Below are positions 46,339-57,310 of a stretch of 64,000 nt of DNA, one piece after another (position 1 is the first letter of the stretch; the number at the start of each line of letters is the position of its first letter). The stretch lies in assembly GCF_027579695.1 (NCBI RefSeq), contig NC_083570.1:6169001-6233000 (forward strand). Direction: 5' to 3'. The DNA comes from Neoarius graeffei (lineage: Eukaryota; Chordata; Actinopteri; Siluriformes; Ariidae). The notes below the pieces were generated by a model that was not told the DNA's origin, searched no databases, and was given only the letters and a program-made list of their open reading frames with translations. Position numbers and translations under genes: made by a program.

Positions 46339-46711
46339 GGGCGGCACGGTGGTGTAGTGGTTAGCGCTGTCGCCTCACAGCAAGAAGGTCCTGGGTTCGA
46401 GCCCCGGGGCCGGCGAGGGCCTTTCTGTGTGGAGTTTGCATGTTCTCCCCGTGTCCGCGTGGGTTTCCTCCGGGTGCTCCGGTTTCCCCCACAGTCCAAA
46501 GACATGCAGGTTAGGTTAACTGGTGACTCTAAATTGACCGTAGGTGTGAATGTGAGTGTGAATGGTTGTCTGTGTCTATGTGTCAGCCCTGTGATGACCT
46601 GGCGACTTGTCCAGGGTGTACCCCGCCTTTCGCCCGTAGTCAGCTGGGATAGGCTTGCCTGCGACCCTGTAGAAGGATAAAGCGGCTAGAGATAATGAGA
46701 GAATGAGAGAG
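46339..46711 (+). repeat. SINE in copy B, 12-bp target duplication
   Basis: AAGTACAGATAC lies at 46327-46338 and 46712-46723. Copy A at about 29776 has the site uninterrupted, so the insertion followed the duplication. Confidence 0.92.
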
Positions 46712-47123
46712 AAGTACAGATACTCGAAAAGTGTACTTCAGTACAGAACTCAAGTAAATGTACTTCGTTACTGTCCACCTCTGATAATTAACTCGATGTA
46801 CTTGCAATGTAGAAGAAAACTAATTGAACACCACCAGCAGATTCAACCCCAGTTTCCCCCGCTGACTGTGAGAGTCCCTCAGAGCCGCATGCGCATTCTG
46901 TGGATTCGGCAGCGAGCGAGTCGCTCTTTGTTTTGAACGAGTGCTCCGGGTCTCTCGTAAATTCCGAGCAAACTAAAGGACGACTTGTGCTACGATGTTG
47001 TTCGGGAAAACCACGTTAGCTTGATGATGGATCTTAAGCGGTCATTTAAAACTCTCTTGGCCTTAAGAGGCTTTCGGGAAACCCAGCCCAGATCAGTTAG
47101 TGAACATTTCTCTCTCTCACTCA

Positions 47124-47170
<47 letters not shown>

Positions 47171-47270
47171 ACCTTCAGAGTGAAACATGAATGTACTTTG
47201 AACTGACATTAATATGGAACCAGTTCGCTCGTACTGTATAAAAAGCTGAATGTATTTTATTTGTCCTCAG

Positions 47271-47472
47271 AGTGAGTTAAAGGAGGAGCAGATGAAATCC
47301 CAGCAGAGAATCCAGGAGAAGCAGAAGAAGGTGCAGGAGCTGAAACAGGCTGTGAACACTATAAAGGTGAGCAGTGAGCAGAGACAGAGCTGCTCCTAGA
47401 AACACACACAACATGGACAACGAGTCATTTACAGTCCCAGTAAGAGAGGGAATGATAGATGAGCTTTACATC

Positions 47473-47532
<60 letters not shown>

Positions 47533-47772
47533 TAACAGCTCAGTGCACAGACAGCAGTGGAGGACAGTGAGAGGATCTTTACTGAGCTGATCAGCTCCAT
47601 GGAGAAAAAGCGCTGGGAGGTGACGGAGCTGATCAGAGATCAGGAGAAGGCTGAACTGAGTCGAGCTGAACGACTCCTGGAGCAACTGGAGCAGGAGATT
47701 GCTGATCTTCAGAGGAGAGTCACTGAGCTGGAGCAGCTTTCACACACACACGATCACATCCATTTCCTCCAG
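47271..47772 (+). pseudogene. Orphan TRIM exons 2 and 3 (copy B)
   Basis: Exon 2 (47271-47366, 96 bp) and exon 3 (47539-47772, 234 bp) are identical by eye to those of the intact TRIM gene, with the same splice sites. No exon 1 precedes them and exons 4-6 do not follow. Alone they encode only coiled coil. The intron between them carries a long (GT)n (47474-47530) where copy A has about nine units. They might be spliced into read-through transcripts, but a separate protein is unlikely. Confidence 0.9.
47474..47530. repeat. (GT)n microsatellite, expanded in copy B
   Basis: About 28 GT units, against about 9 in the same place in copy A (31502-31518). Confidence 0.95.
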
Positions 47773-47789
47773 GTAACACTCACTGTCTG

Positions 47790-47826
47790 TGTATAGCGGC
47801 CAAAGTAGAATTCATTTAGATGTGAA
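47790..47826 (+). repeat. Possible 5' LTR of a disrupted retroelement (start)
   Basis: TGTATAGCGGCC begins exactly where TRIM homology ends. After removing the hAT (47827-50028) and the pogo-like element (50059-51069), the remaining sequence runs on through a repeat-rich part (AAGAATTAGAA and GTCTCACGCTTCT phrases at 51150-51320) and GCCTCTACA near 51450 to an ATG at 51669 that opens MTDEKEKTVSLPREK. That frame may resume after 53340 (MENPEVSCEAITMV...). This looks like LTR, leader and gag start, but no second LTR or pol is in the window. Confidence 0.3.
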
Positions 47827-50028
47827 CAGGGGCGCCACTAGAAATCTTGGGCCCTATGAAAGATTACAATTTAGGGCCCCCCCCCCCCCCCCGGTAAAAT
47901 TTTCAAGCTCAAGCAACTGAATTTGAAGTCTGTTTTTGGCTGGCACTTTAACTTTACTACGCGTGTGATCAGCTACCTAGCAAGTTTAGGTGATACAATT
48001 ATTTGGTATATGAACATTTTAAATGCAGAACTGTCAGAATTAGACTGAATAGACTGTTGCCTTAAAATGAACATTCCATGATATATATTGAAGATATATA
48101 TATATATATTTTTTCTTTTATGAGCAACTATTATTAGGCCACTCAGTAGCCTATGGAGTTCATTCAATCCAAATGTTTGTGTTGAGAGAAATTGCATGCA
48201 TCACTGTATCAGTATGGATTTATAACATTCTGTATGCACATTATGGAGACTCCAGAGCCCTCCAGCAAACATCATCAATAATCAGGATTACAAAATGTAT
48301 TCCTTTGTTTCCTCCATTTATTGACTTATTGTATGTGATCAAACGTATGCCTTGATGAGTAACTACACTAGTTTTTTGATACAATTACAGAGTGCACTGC
48401 AAGAAATCCACTAAGTGTTTTTGGTTTCTTTTAGGCATCACACATTTATTAGAAAACACAGCAAATGTTCAAATATTCAAGTTAAATACCTAGCAACAGT
48501 ATCAATAAATCCACACATGAACAATGGCAAAACATCTAAGCCCGGACTTTGTATTTAATTAAATGTTTTAATTACAATGTACGTAAAAATTTAAGTTTGA
48601 TTGCATTACTAAAAAATATTAAGTATATTCTACTAATTTGTACACATAGTCAAAAGTGTTAATAAGTTTAAGTTGAATGGCCTTAAAATTCTAAGTTTTA
48701 GTCATGACCGCACCTCTTTTTTAATCTGCGCAGAGTTGTGAAGCCGCCATTTTAACTTTCACAGATCAGCAGCAGTTACGTGAGGTTTGGTAAAATTCAG
48801 AGTGAGCTTCAGCCAACGTTTGTTCTCTGAACTTAGTATTTTGGATCCTGACTGTCGGTGGGAATGTTTGTTTTAACTTTAAGAGCAGTGGAAATCGCGT
48901 GTTTTACAGTTTGATAGTTACAGGTGGTATTTTACCAATTTCACGTCATTTTCATCTGTTGGCTAAGTTGCTTTTGTCACTGTGGAGAGCTCTCTGGATT
49001 TGGAATGAGACACTTTTTTTTTTGAAAACTTTTCGGATAATGTAAGTATACAGCGTCCCGCTGGCAGTACGGGGAATGTTAAGGGGCTACGTATTAATGT
49101 TAGCACATATCTGGTTAAAGAAAAAACATGTTTCATGTTTCAATGTTTATTGTGCACTTCTTGTTAATAAAATACAAATGCAATGGAAAAACTTTATACA
49201 CTGTCATTTGTTTTATTGCTTTAACAGGTAAATCGAATTCTTGTTAAGTTAAAATGTAAAGTATAATCACTAAAGATGAATTCTAGGAAAGTTTAAATAT
49301 TAAGTTCAATCAAATAAACATATTTCAGTTTAATGTACTATAAATTTCAAGGCAACCAGTTTCCCAACACTGTTTGAGTAAATACAACTTATCAGGCTTT
49401 TAAGTACAAAAAACTTAAAATGGTTAGTTCATGCTGCATGGTAAAGCAATTTACATTTACAAGACATCTGAAGTTTAATGTACTATAAATTTCAAGGCAA
49501 CCAGTTTCCAAACACTGTTTGAGTAAACTCAACTTATCAGGGTTTACAGTTAATTATACAATAAAGATACCTATGAAAAAAGGTGATTTTTTTTTTCACA
49601 CACAGTGTGATATCCGGACTTCATAATTCATCACACCTGCTCCTGCTTAGCAACTTCTAGAATGTTCACCTCTGTTGCGCGCAGAGAGAAACTGACAGCT
49701 GATCTAAGCTGCGCTAATAGCGGCGCTGTGCACACACGGAGCTACACATTTCACTGTCCCGCGCCCAGAATCACACTGTACCATTAGTAAAAAGGGTGGA
49801 GGGGTGAAATGACAATATCATAAATAATTCAAGAAAAATGTTATAGCAAATCATAATCATGTATAATTTGCACATTTTAACAGATGAAATGAAATATTTT
49901 ATTTCAAAAACTTACACAAGGCAATACTATTAAAATAATATTAATATCCCTCACAGGCCCCCCTGTCAGTGCCAGGCCCTTAGAATCGTCCTAACTCCCC
50001 CCCTCCCCCCCCCCCAGCGGCGCCCCTG
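47827..50028. mobile_element. Non-coding hAT element
   Basis: Ends CAGGGGCGCC and GGCGCCCCTG, flanked by GATGTGAA at 47819-47826 and 50029-50036 (8 bp). Poly-C runs sit next to both ends (47878-47892, about 49999-50016). No transposase frame remains. Inside, a block TTTCAAGGCAACCAGTTTCC...AACTTATCAG occurs twice (about 49346-49397 and 49490-49541), perhaps another nested repeat. Confidence 0.9.
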
Positions 50029-50058
50029 GATGTGAATTACAATTTATGTTAAAAGGTA

Positions 50059-51069
50059 GGGGAGACCGGGTATGGTTGTAACACATTTTTCTTCAGCGCA
50101 TAAAACTCTCATTTCTTTTTAAACTACAGTTGTAGAACTTTTAGGCAAAGTACACACATTTGTCTACTGCAGTTTGCAACCATTTAAATCTCCTCAACTA
50201 CATCACAAAATTTGTCTGATTATGTCAAATACAGAGTGTACCTTTGTTACAACCTACCCCACTACTGGGGTAGGTTGCAACACGTATTGGGGTAGGTTGT
50301 AACAGGTAGTTAAAACACAGAAAAAAAACAACAGAAGTCCATTTCATATGCCGATTTATTGCATGAACATGGAAAATAGATTCACCAACTATGTTGTATG
50401 ACATACAATCCACTCTCCATATTGAAAATCCTGAGATCCCTGGTCTTTCAACAGTTTATACTTCTGCCAATATCTGTTAAGGGTAACATGGCAGATGCCA
50501 TGGTTTCTTGCCACTGCCCTTACAGATGTACCTTTCCTAATCTCTTCTGCTGCTCTTTTTAGTAGTTTAGCATCCACTCCACGAGTTGTTTTCCTCACCC
50601 ATGTTCTAGGCATTCTGCAGAATTATCAAAATCACAAAAAAATATTTTTTGTATGTAAGGGGATGGTTGTAACACTTTCAAAAAACTTGTTACAACCTAT
50701 CCCACCACTGTCATCCATTGCTTAGCTAGCTGTATTAGCATGGTGCTTTGACATTAGCAGGGGATAAGTACACCATTCTTTACCTTAGAGACTGTAGTTT
50801 GACCTGATATAACTCATACAACGTTACCTACAATGTGTAAAGCACTAGGAAAAAAAATAATATAAAAAAAAGTTACTTTCTTACCTCAGACTTTGTTTTT
50901 TTCACTTCTCTCCGTGAGAACTTGCGCCAACGATTTCCAAATGTCCATGCGTGGTCGAAAAGGAACTATGAAGAGATTCTAATTGCCACATGACTTGTAT
51001 CTTATCCCTGATTGGTGGAATTAGTGGCGTTACAACTCCCCCCGTGTTACAACCATACCCGGTTTCCCC
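50059..51069 (-). mobile_element. pogo-like Tc1/mariner element
   Basis: Inverted ends GGGGAGACCGGGTATGGTTG and its partner CAACCATACCCGGTTTCCCC, flanked by TA on both sides (50057-50058, 51070-51071), the Tc1/mariner target. Several (T)GTTACAACCTA(C/T)CCC motifs in both orientations occur inside (50246-50304, 50655-50705). The only coding part is a minus-strand frame (50613-50389) with a psq/CENP-B-like helix-turn-helix. The catalytic domain is absent, so it is non-autonomous. Confidence 0.85.
50389..50613 (-). pseudogene. psq-type DNA-binding domain of the pogo-like element
   Basis: MPRTWVRKTTRG...LLKRAAEEIRKGTSVRAVARNHGICHVTLNRYW is a helix-turn-helix of the psq/CENP-B N-terminal type that opens pogo transposases. 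The frame then runs into YKLLKDQGSQDF and a stop without a DDE domain. It could bind the element's ends; no function is shown. Confidence 0.7.
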
Positions 51070-51071
51070 TA

Positions 51072-51714
51072 TATATAATTTCATTTGAGTGTGTAATTTC
51101 ATATAAGTAGTTTATTTCATGATTAAGATGATGAATAATATGTGGCAAGGTTAAAAGAATTAGAATTAGAATCAGAATTCATATGTTAAGAATTAGAACT
51201 GTCTCATGCTTCTTAAGAATTCATATGTGAAGAATTAGAACAAGGATTAGAACTGTCTCACGCTTCTCAAGAATTAGAATTAGAATTCATTCAGCTATAT
51301 AAGAACGGTCTCACGCTTCTCAGGGGAGATCTCGAGAAGCCGTGGAAGCGAACAGTTTTTCTTACCTGACTCTCTGACTCACCGACTCTAGACTTTGTCA
51401 GCGTAAGCTATAGCACTTTTCTCAAGGTCTCACTACGAACGAGCCTCTACAATAGTAAGAAAAAACTCGCTTGACATCGGATTACAAAACGCTGGAGAGG
51501 TTCGCTGAAACTGGAAAGAAGATTCATCGAGGGATTTACCGAGGGACTTCTGAACCAGCACGATCACGTGCTACACTCGTGGCTGGTGATTGACAAGTGG
51601 ACGTGGCTGCAACGTGACTGTCGCAAGTGGAATCGGAACAAAAAACCGGACCGACGTTCAAAGCAACCATGACGGATGAAAAAGAAAAGACGGTAAGCCT
51701 TCCGAGGGAAAAAC
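51072..51714 (+). other. Leader-like sequence with internal repeats
   Basis: Three loose copies of AAGAATTAGAA...GAACTGTCTCACGCTTCT lie between 51158 and 51320. An ATG at 51669 starts a short frame broken at 51715 by hAT-like sequence. See the possible LTR at 47790. Confidence 0.35.
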
Positions 51715-51967
51715 GCAGAGCCGGCCCGTGGCATAGGCAATATAGGCAAATGCTAAGGGCGCTGCGTCCATCCAGGGGCGCAGAAACGGGGGGAGAAAAA
51801 TGATGACTTCCACTATTCTGAAAATGAGTCAGCATTATAATGTCTTAGCCTAATTTAATTGTACAGCAAAGCATGTAGTCAGGGTGCGATTTGTCAAAAA
51901 AAGCGGGGTGTGGTGGTGGTTGTTAATCATGAAACAATAAGCGCTCAACAGTGGTTCGCCCCACGGG

Positions 51968-52049
51968 CAGTGTTGCCAGATACTGCTGACGGTTTCCACC
52001 CCAAAATATGTTCAAAATGTACTTAAAACAGCCCAATCTGGCAACACTG
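51968..52049. mobile_element. 82-bp hAT MITE
   Basis: Perfect 14-bp inverted ends CAGTGTTGCCAGAT / ATCTGGCAACACTG, flanked by CCCACGGG at 51960-51967 and 52050-52057. With an 8-bp duplication and only about 54 bases between the ends, it is a minimal hAT derivative. Confidence 0.93.
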
Positions 52050-53029
52050 CCCACGGGCGATTGCTCTAAGACAGTGGTCACCAACCTTTTTATGCCTGAG
52101 ATCCCTAACCTCTGCCTAGATGGCAAGCAAGATCTACCCCTTGAAGCATTGACAGAAAAAGAAATCCAGACTAGACTGTTTCAAGTTGAGGCTTTTTATT
52201 TAGCCTGATTTTAACTGAGTAAGATTTAAGATCCTGGTCAAACTTTTTAATTTCTTGTGAGAGCTGACGAAATGACTTAATTTCAGTACAACATGCAATG
52301 GAAATTAACTATACACAAAAAATATATAGGCCTATATCTGTAGTGAGCAGAATGAATGAACCACCAATGACTCAGATTGTTATTAATATCAACTAATAAT
52401 ATTGTAATGAGAAAGCTGAACTGTTAACGTCAGTTGCACTGTCTTGTTTGTATTGTAACACTAAATTAATTAATTTCACAGCAACATAAAATGGAAATTG
52501 CCAACTGAAATTACAACACAACAGTGATGATATATCACAAATTGTAACTTAAGTGACAAAATGACAATTTCAATTCAACATGAACTGATTTTCTTTAACC
52601 ATACATACACAATAAAGACAAATATGAACTTGCAGTGATGCTACTACCAATGACTGCTGTCATGCTACAGTTCATCACGCAACTCAAGTCAATGTGATGG
52701 CTGTGACTGAACACGGTCAGTGAGTGCCTTATAGTTAGGTTCATAGGCACAGACAGCCAGTCTCAGGCAGTCTGTGAGGTGTCTGTCTGTAAGTCGACTC
52801 CTGTACTTTGATTTGATGATGTTCATTTGTGAAAATGCCATTTCACACAGGTAAGTGGATCCAAAATAGGCATTCACTTTTAGTGCACATGCACTGAGGA
52901 GAGGAAATTTCTTAAACTTAAGCCCTTGAAACTCCTCTCTTATTCGTTCGTTAATTTATCACACAGTCTTACCTCAGTCAACTTCTTCCCTCCTTCTGTG
53001 AAAATTCAACGTCTCAGACGCGGACACGA

Positions 53030-53133
53030 GTGGGCGGGGGATGCGTTTGATTAAGTCTCCTGATTGGCTGGTGATAGATTGGTGGGCGGGGGATGCGTTT
53101 GATTAAGTCTCCTGATTGGCTGGTGATAGATTG
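53030..53133. repeat. 52-bp tandem duplication
   Basis: GTGGGCGGGGGATGCGTTTG...GGTGATAGATTG occurs twice head to tail, apparently identical. Confidence 0.92.
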
Positions 53134-53485
53134 GTGTCATTATAGCGCGTCGGAGCGGTTCATGCGAGGCTCGAGTCCGATCCACCACTCCGCGGAAACA
53201 CTTCAAGAGCTACAGTAACACTGACAGCCAGGTTATATTCTCACGGTTTTATAGGCAATATCATGCTTCCTTTTGTAAAGGGGCGGCAGAAATCAAACGG
53301 GGGCGGGAATCACAGAAAGGGGGGCGGCCCGCACCTCTAAAACCCCTCGTGGAGAACCCTGAAGTGTCTTGCGAGGCTATCACCATGGTGACGACGCTCA
53401 GAGACGTAAGACGTAAGCAGCAGGAGTTAAAAAAAAAAGAACCCTGCGACACAGAGGGGGAAAGCTGTAGTGGGCCTATCGGAAG

Positions 53486-55084
53486 CAGGGCCGCTGACAG
53501 CTTTGGCTGGGCCCGGGACAAAATGCTCTGAATGGGCCCCCCTAACAATCCCCCCGGGCCAACCCACACACACACACCCACCTCTCTTATCCCAGTCTCT
53601 ACTCACGCGATATGATTTTTAATATTTTTTAAACCTCAAGTTTTATTTAAAAAAAAAATACAACAATTCCACCGATTTCGTAACATTTATTGAAGTGTAG
53701 CTGATAAGTAACGTGATAAAAGCAACAGGTAGAACATCCTTGCAGCCTGTTTAGCCTTACTTGACGCACAGGTCGGAACGGTAATTGGCACGCGTGTGCG
53801 CGTAATCTTATGGAAAACAAAAGTGTCCTGTCTCCCTCTCGCAACGGACAAGGTGAAAAAATAGCCTATATGTTTCATTAGGCTACATTAAAAAAAAAAA
53901 CATAACAAGGTCGGCTCAAATATCAAATAGCCTAATTTAAAAAAAAGAAAAAAGCGAATGCACATCAGCGGCGTGGGAGAAGGATCTGCGCTGCTCCTGA
54001 ATAAAGAAAGAAAAAGAGGAAATTACGATTTAAATAAGATCAAACAATATGACTATTTAAAAAGACTATTAACAAGGCCAGTACTCACTTAATGGGAAAA
54101 GTGACACTTCCCTTCGGTCACAATTTTGTGGATGTCGGACGACAGGGATGTCACTTTTATCCTCAAGCAGTTCTCAGGTTTGCATTGGTCAGACGGTTCC
54201 TCTCGTGTGTTTTGATTGCGTTCATTGAAGAAAAGCTTGACTCACACGTGTAGGTAGATGGAAACATCGTCAGCACATAAAGGGCAAGTTTCTTAATCCC
54301 CGTGTACTCCTCCGAGCATCCGATCCAGAGATCCTCCACGGAATGCTCACTAAACGCATCACGGACGAGGGAGCTTGTCTGGAAATCAATGAGCTCCAAC
54401 TGAAATGTTGCCTCGTCTAACGAGCTGATGTTTTTTTTCGCCAGTGAGGAGAATTCCTCGCTTCGGATGGAGAATGGGTCGCGGACAAAACCAACGATTT
54501 CCCTTGGGACGAACCGTGACTGAAAGTTGGTCCGTAGCTTTTGACAACGACATTTTGCATCGATAGCTAGCAATCTTCAGCTAATCATTTACACGTCATC
54601 CAAAAGAATAAACAACCGGCAATTGTATATATTAGTTACGGCAGGTTGCTCGGCAGGTCGCCTGTTTCATGAGAGACGCCAGGAGATGCAGCAGTCGGCA
54701 TAATAACAGCGCATAGAAGCAAATTAATGTTTTAAATGAAATGAAATTAAATGCATTTAAAAAGTTAAATAACGTTTATTTTTAATATAATAGAAAAAAA
54801 TATATAACAACTTTTTTCCCCCATTAGAAAAGAATGGCCATGGACCGCAATGCCATTGTCAGAAAAATTTGGCCCGGGTCCAAACTTAATTGCCGACCCC
54901 TGCAATAAAGGCAAAAGATCTAGAAATAATTTATTGAATGCAAATATAGCACATTTCTCCCCCAAATCAACACATTTTGAAATGAAATAAAATAATCGCA
55001 ACTTCATGAGAGCCCAGTTCTGGGCCCCCCCATTCCTGGGCCCGGGACAACATACCCGTTTGTCCCCCCCTGTCGGCGGGCCTG
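53486..55084 (-). mobile_element. hAT-like element with a C-terminal transposase fragment
   Basis: Ends CAGGGCCGCTGACAG and CTGTCGGCGGGCCTG are inverted partners, each next to CCCGGGACAA-type sequence, but the flanking 8-mers do not match. Minus-strand 54573-54163 encodes NFQSRFVPREIVGFVRDPF...CSEEYTGIKKLALYVLTMFPSTYTCESSFSSMNAIKTHERNRLTNANL, the dimerisation domain of hAT proteins of the ZBED5/GTF2IRD2-like group. The rest of the gene is absent. Confidence 0.65.
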
Positions 55085-55472
55085 CATACATGGATGTAGA
55101 CAAAAATAAATTAAGCAGAATAACTAGGCCTATAAAATTAATAAAACAAACAGGATAAATAAAAAGATAAATAAATAAAAAATAAATAACCTCAGCAATG
55201 CAGATGTTAGATATGCATCGTAGCCTAACATAGCCGACATAACATAGCACACATGCGTGTGCGCCACCTACTGGTGCATGTAGGATTCAGAACACAGCAG
55301 ATGATTGCAGAGTTATAATCTGATTGAACCACACGGAGCCGAGTACCAGACAGCAGATTCTTCACCTCCAGCACTGACGGGCTCATGTTGCTATTTGTTC
55401 GATTTACAAATAGTATACTGGACTTTAGCTGCATATTTTTACTTTACAATATAGGCATCAAGTCCATTTTAC
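55085..55472. other. AT-rich spacer
   Basis: (AAATA)n-like low complexity at 55140-55190 and no supported gene. A short GCGCCACCTACTGG segment at 55260 is a phrase often seen in fish repeats. Confidence 0.4.
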
Positions 55473-55817
55473 ATTCTACCAAATCGCAGTGACGTACTTC
55501 CGGTTAATATGAGACGCACACGCGCGCCACCGTGAGTCAGTACAACGTTGGACGCCGTGGAGTTCAGAGCTGCCTTGTGGTCTTCCTTCCAGAGCTGGGC
55601 TTTTTTTTTTGGGATTAAATTCGGTTTTATACAGGTAATTGATATTTATGGATATATTATATTCCTTTTCTTATAGTTTCTATGATTTTTTTCTGTTAGA
55701 AATTTCCGACTTCTTTATGTTTTGGGAGTTGTTTTATTAATGTTAGTCACATGGACTCGTATAACTTCACGAGAGCTTTCATTCCTCAGTTGGTGTAAAG
55801 CCGAACGAGGAACTTTA

Positions 55818-56022
55818 GGGAAGTAAGTGATAGTTCCCTTAAAAGATTCACTAAGAAGGGAAAGTAAGTGATAGTTTCCCTTCAGTCTAAATTCGTAATA
55901 CTGTTATTCTACTTAAAAGTCGACAATGTCATTAAAATTGGGAATAAAAAAGGGAAGTAAGTGTTAGTTCCCTAGCAAAAAAAAAAAAAAAGGGGGGGGG
56001 GGAAGTAAGTGATAGTTTTCCT
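55818..56022 (+). repeat. Four copies of a 22-base motif in the DIRS leader
   Basis: GGGAAGTAAGTGATAGTTCCC-like units at 55818-55840, 55858-55883, 55952-55973 and 56000-56022, irregularly spaced. Each has GGGAA...TTCCC arms and can fold. A poly-A/poly-G run separates the last two. Confidence 0.85.
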
Positions 56023-56313
56023 ACAAATGATCCACAGTCGTATGAATTTTGGGAAACACTACGTTCATAATCTTCGATCTAGCATTGCTTCGAAGAATAA
56101 TCAATGAGTGGCGTACAACTCTGCTGTATGGATGCTCCAAACGGAATTTCGTTGTTCTTTTTTGAGACAATGACAATAAATATTCAGAATCTGAATAAGA
56201 CTTGTGAATTCTTATTCACACTACATATTACTTGTTCAGATTCTGAATCTGAATAAGACTTGTGAATTCCTATTCACACTACATATATTTATTACTTGTT
56301 CGCGGCAATTAAT

Positions 56314-57306
56314 ATGTATGACCAAAGAACCTCAACTGAAATCACATCCTCAGAAGATTTGAAAACTTCTATATCTGCCATGTTTTCAGAAATGAAAACT
56401 GATCTGAAACATGTAGAATAGTTTGTTACGACTGCCATCGAAAACTACGCTTATAATGAAGATTTCTGGAGTGATGAAGAGGAGGAATCTGACGGGAATA
56501 TCTCTAACGCAGATCTTGCTGGTGACTTAGAAAAATTTCTTTCTCAAGATAAAGATCAACAGAAAGAGAAAAATGCTGCCGCAAGCGAGTTCCAGGACCT
56601 CGCCCAGGAGTTTGCCACAAGTGAGAAAACAAGCCCACCAATCGATGACAATCTGGTGAAGATCATAGATGGTCTCATCAATGACAAACTACCCAAAGCA
56701 AAACTCGATGAGCTTACTGACAAATATGCCAGACTGGAAAATTGTAAGCTCTTACTGGCTCCTAAGACGAACAGGACTGTGTGGACTCAACTTAAAGACA
56801 ACACCAAGAAAGCAGATACTGGAATGCAGAGATGTCAACGGATGTTTTTAATTGCAGCTTATGCTATCCTTGATGCCTCGAAAACAGCATCCGGAGAAAT
56901 GAAAACCAAACTAGTCCATGCTTTGGTGCTTATCCTGTCTGGCAATAGAGAAATCAATCTGAAGAGAAGAGAGCTGCTAAAGCCAGATCTCAATGCCCAA
57001 TACAATGCTTTATGCAATGCCTCAACTCCTATTACAACAGAGTTGTTTGGTAATGACGTGGGGAAAGAAATTGATGCAGTGACCAAAGCAAACAAGTTGG
57101 GAAAAAAGCTTATACCCCCTAGGAAGAGTCGTGGTTCACGCTTTCAGCCCTATGGCCAGGGAAGGTCTTCAGATCGCTTTGGCTCAGCAAGGGGTTGTTA
57201 TGGCGGCCGAGGATTCAACAGGCCTTTTTCAGGAGGACGTCTGCGAAGTCCGCATCCTACAACAAGAGCACTCAGAATTAACTCCTCCATAACAGGTCAG
57301 CTATGA
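56314..57306 (+). pseudogene. DIRS gag-like ORF
   Basis: ATG at 56314 (MYDQRTSTEITSSEDL...). A TAG at 56419-56421 interrupts it after 35 codons, and the same frame then runs open to the TGA at 57304-57306. The C-terminal part is basic and glycine/arginine-rich (GQGRSSDRFGSARGCYGGRG), suited to nucleic-acid binding. A downstream ATG at 56656 could start a shorter product. The N-terminal part is acidic (DEEEESD). Confidence 0.78.
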
Positions 57307-57310
57307 TAAC

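Larger units (their letters stand above)
41427..47789 (+). repeat. Partial duplicate of TRIM intron 1 to intron 3 (copy B)
   Basis: Sequence from TATGTGTAAACATTAGACG (41427) to CTCACTGTCTG (47789) matches 28784-31777 almost base for base once insertions are removed. Copy B has its own insertions: a hAT at 41865-46117 and a SINE at 46339-46711. It lacks the SINE at 29395 and hAT at 30336 that copy A carries. The left junction shares TATGTGTAAAC with the preceding sequence only in part, so a microhomology joint is possible. The right end stops where a TGTATAGCGG sequence begins. Confidence 0.9.
51715..53338 (-). mobile_element. Composite of hAT-like fragments
   Basis: It starts with CAGAGCCGGCCCGTGGCATAG, of hAT-end form. 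From 52073 a second hAT terminus (CAGTGGTCACCAACCTTTTT) begins. On the minus strand, about 53000 to 52692 reads FQGLKFKKFPLLSACALKV...YFGSTYLCEMAFSQMNIIKSKYRSRLTDRHL, the hAT C-terminal dimerisation region. The right edge near 53338 (GCGGCCCGCACCTCTA) is a weak inverted partner of the left end; flanks AAAACG/AAAACC match only partly. I treat it as nested pieces, not one clean element. Confidence 0.5.

Noticed and set aside
41427-47789. A second functional TRIM gene
   Set aside because: Only exons 2 and 3 are present; RING, B-box and SPRY exons are missing on either side.
53486-55084. One clean hAT element with a target duplication
   Set aside because: The ends are inverted partners but the flanking 8-mers differ, so exact boundaries are not proven.
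55818-56022. CRISPR-like array from the four spaced repeats
   Set aside because: Only four imperfect units with unequal spacing, in a vertebrate retrotransposon leader; no cas genes anywhere.
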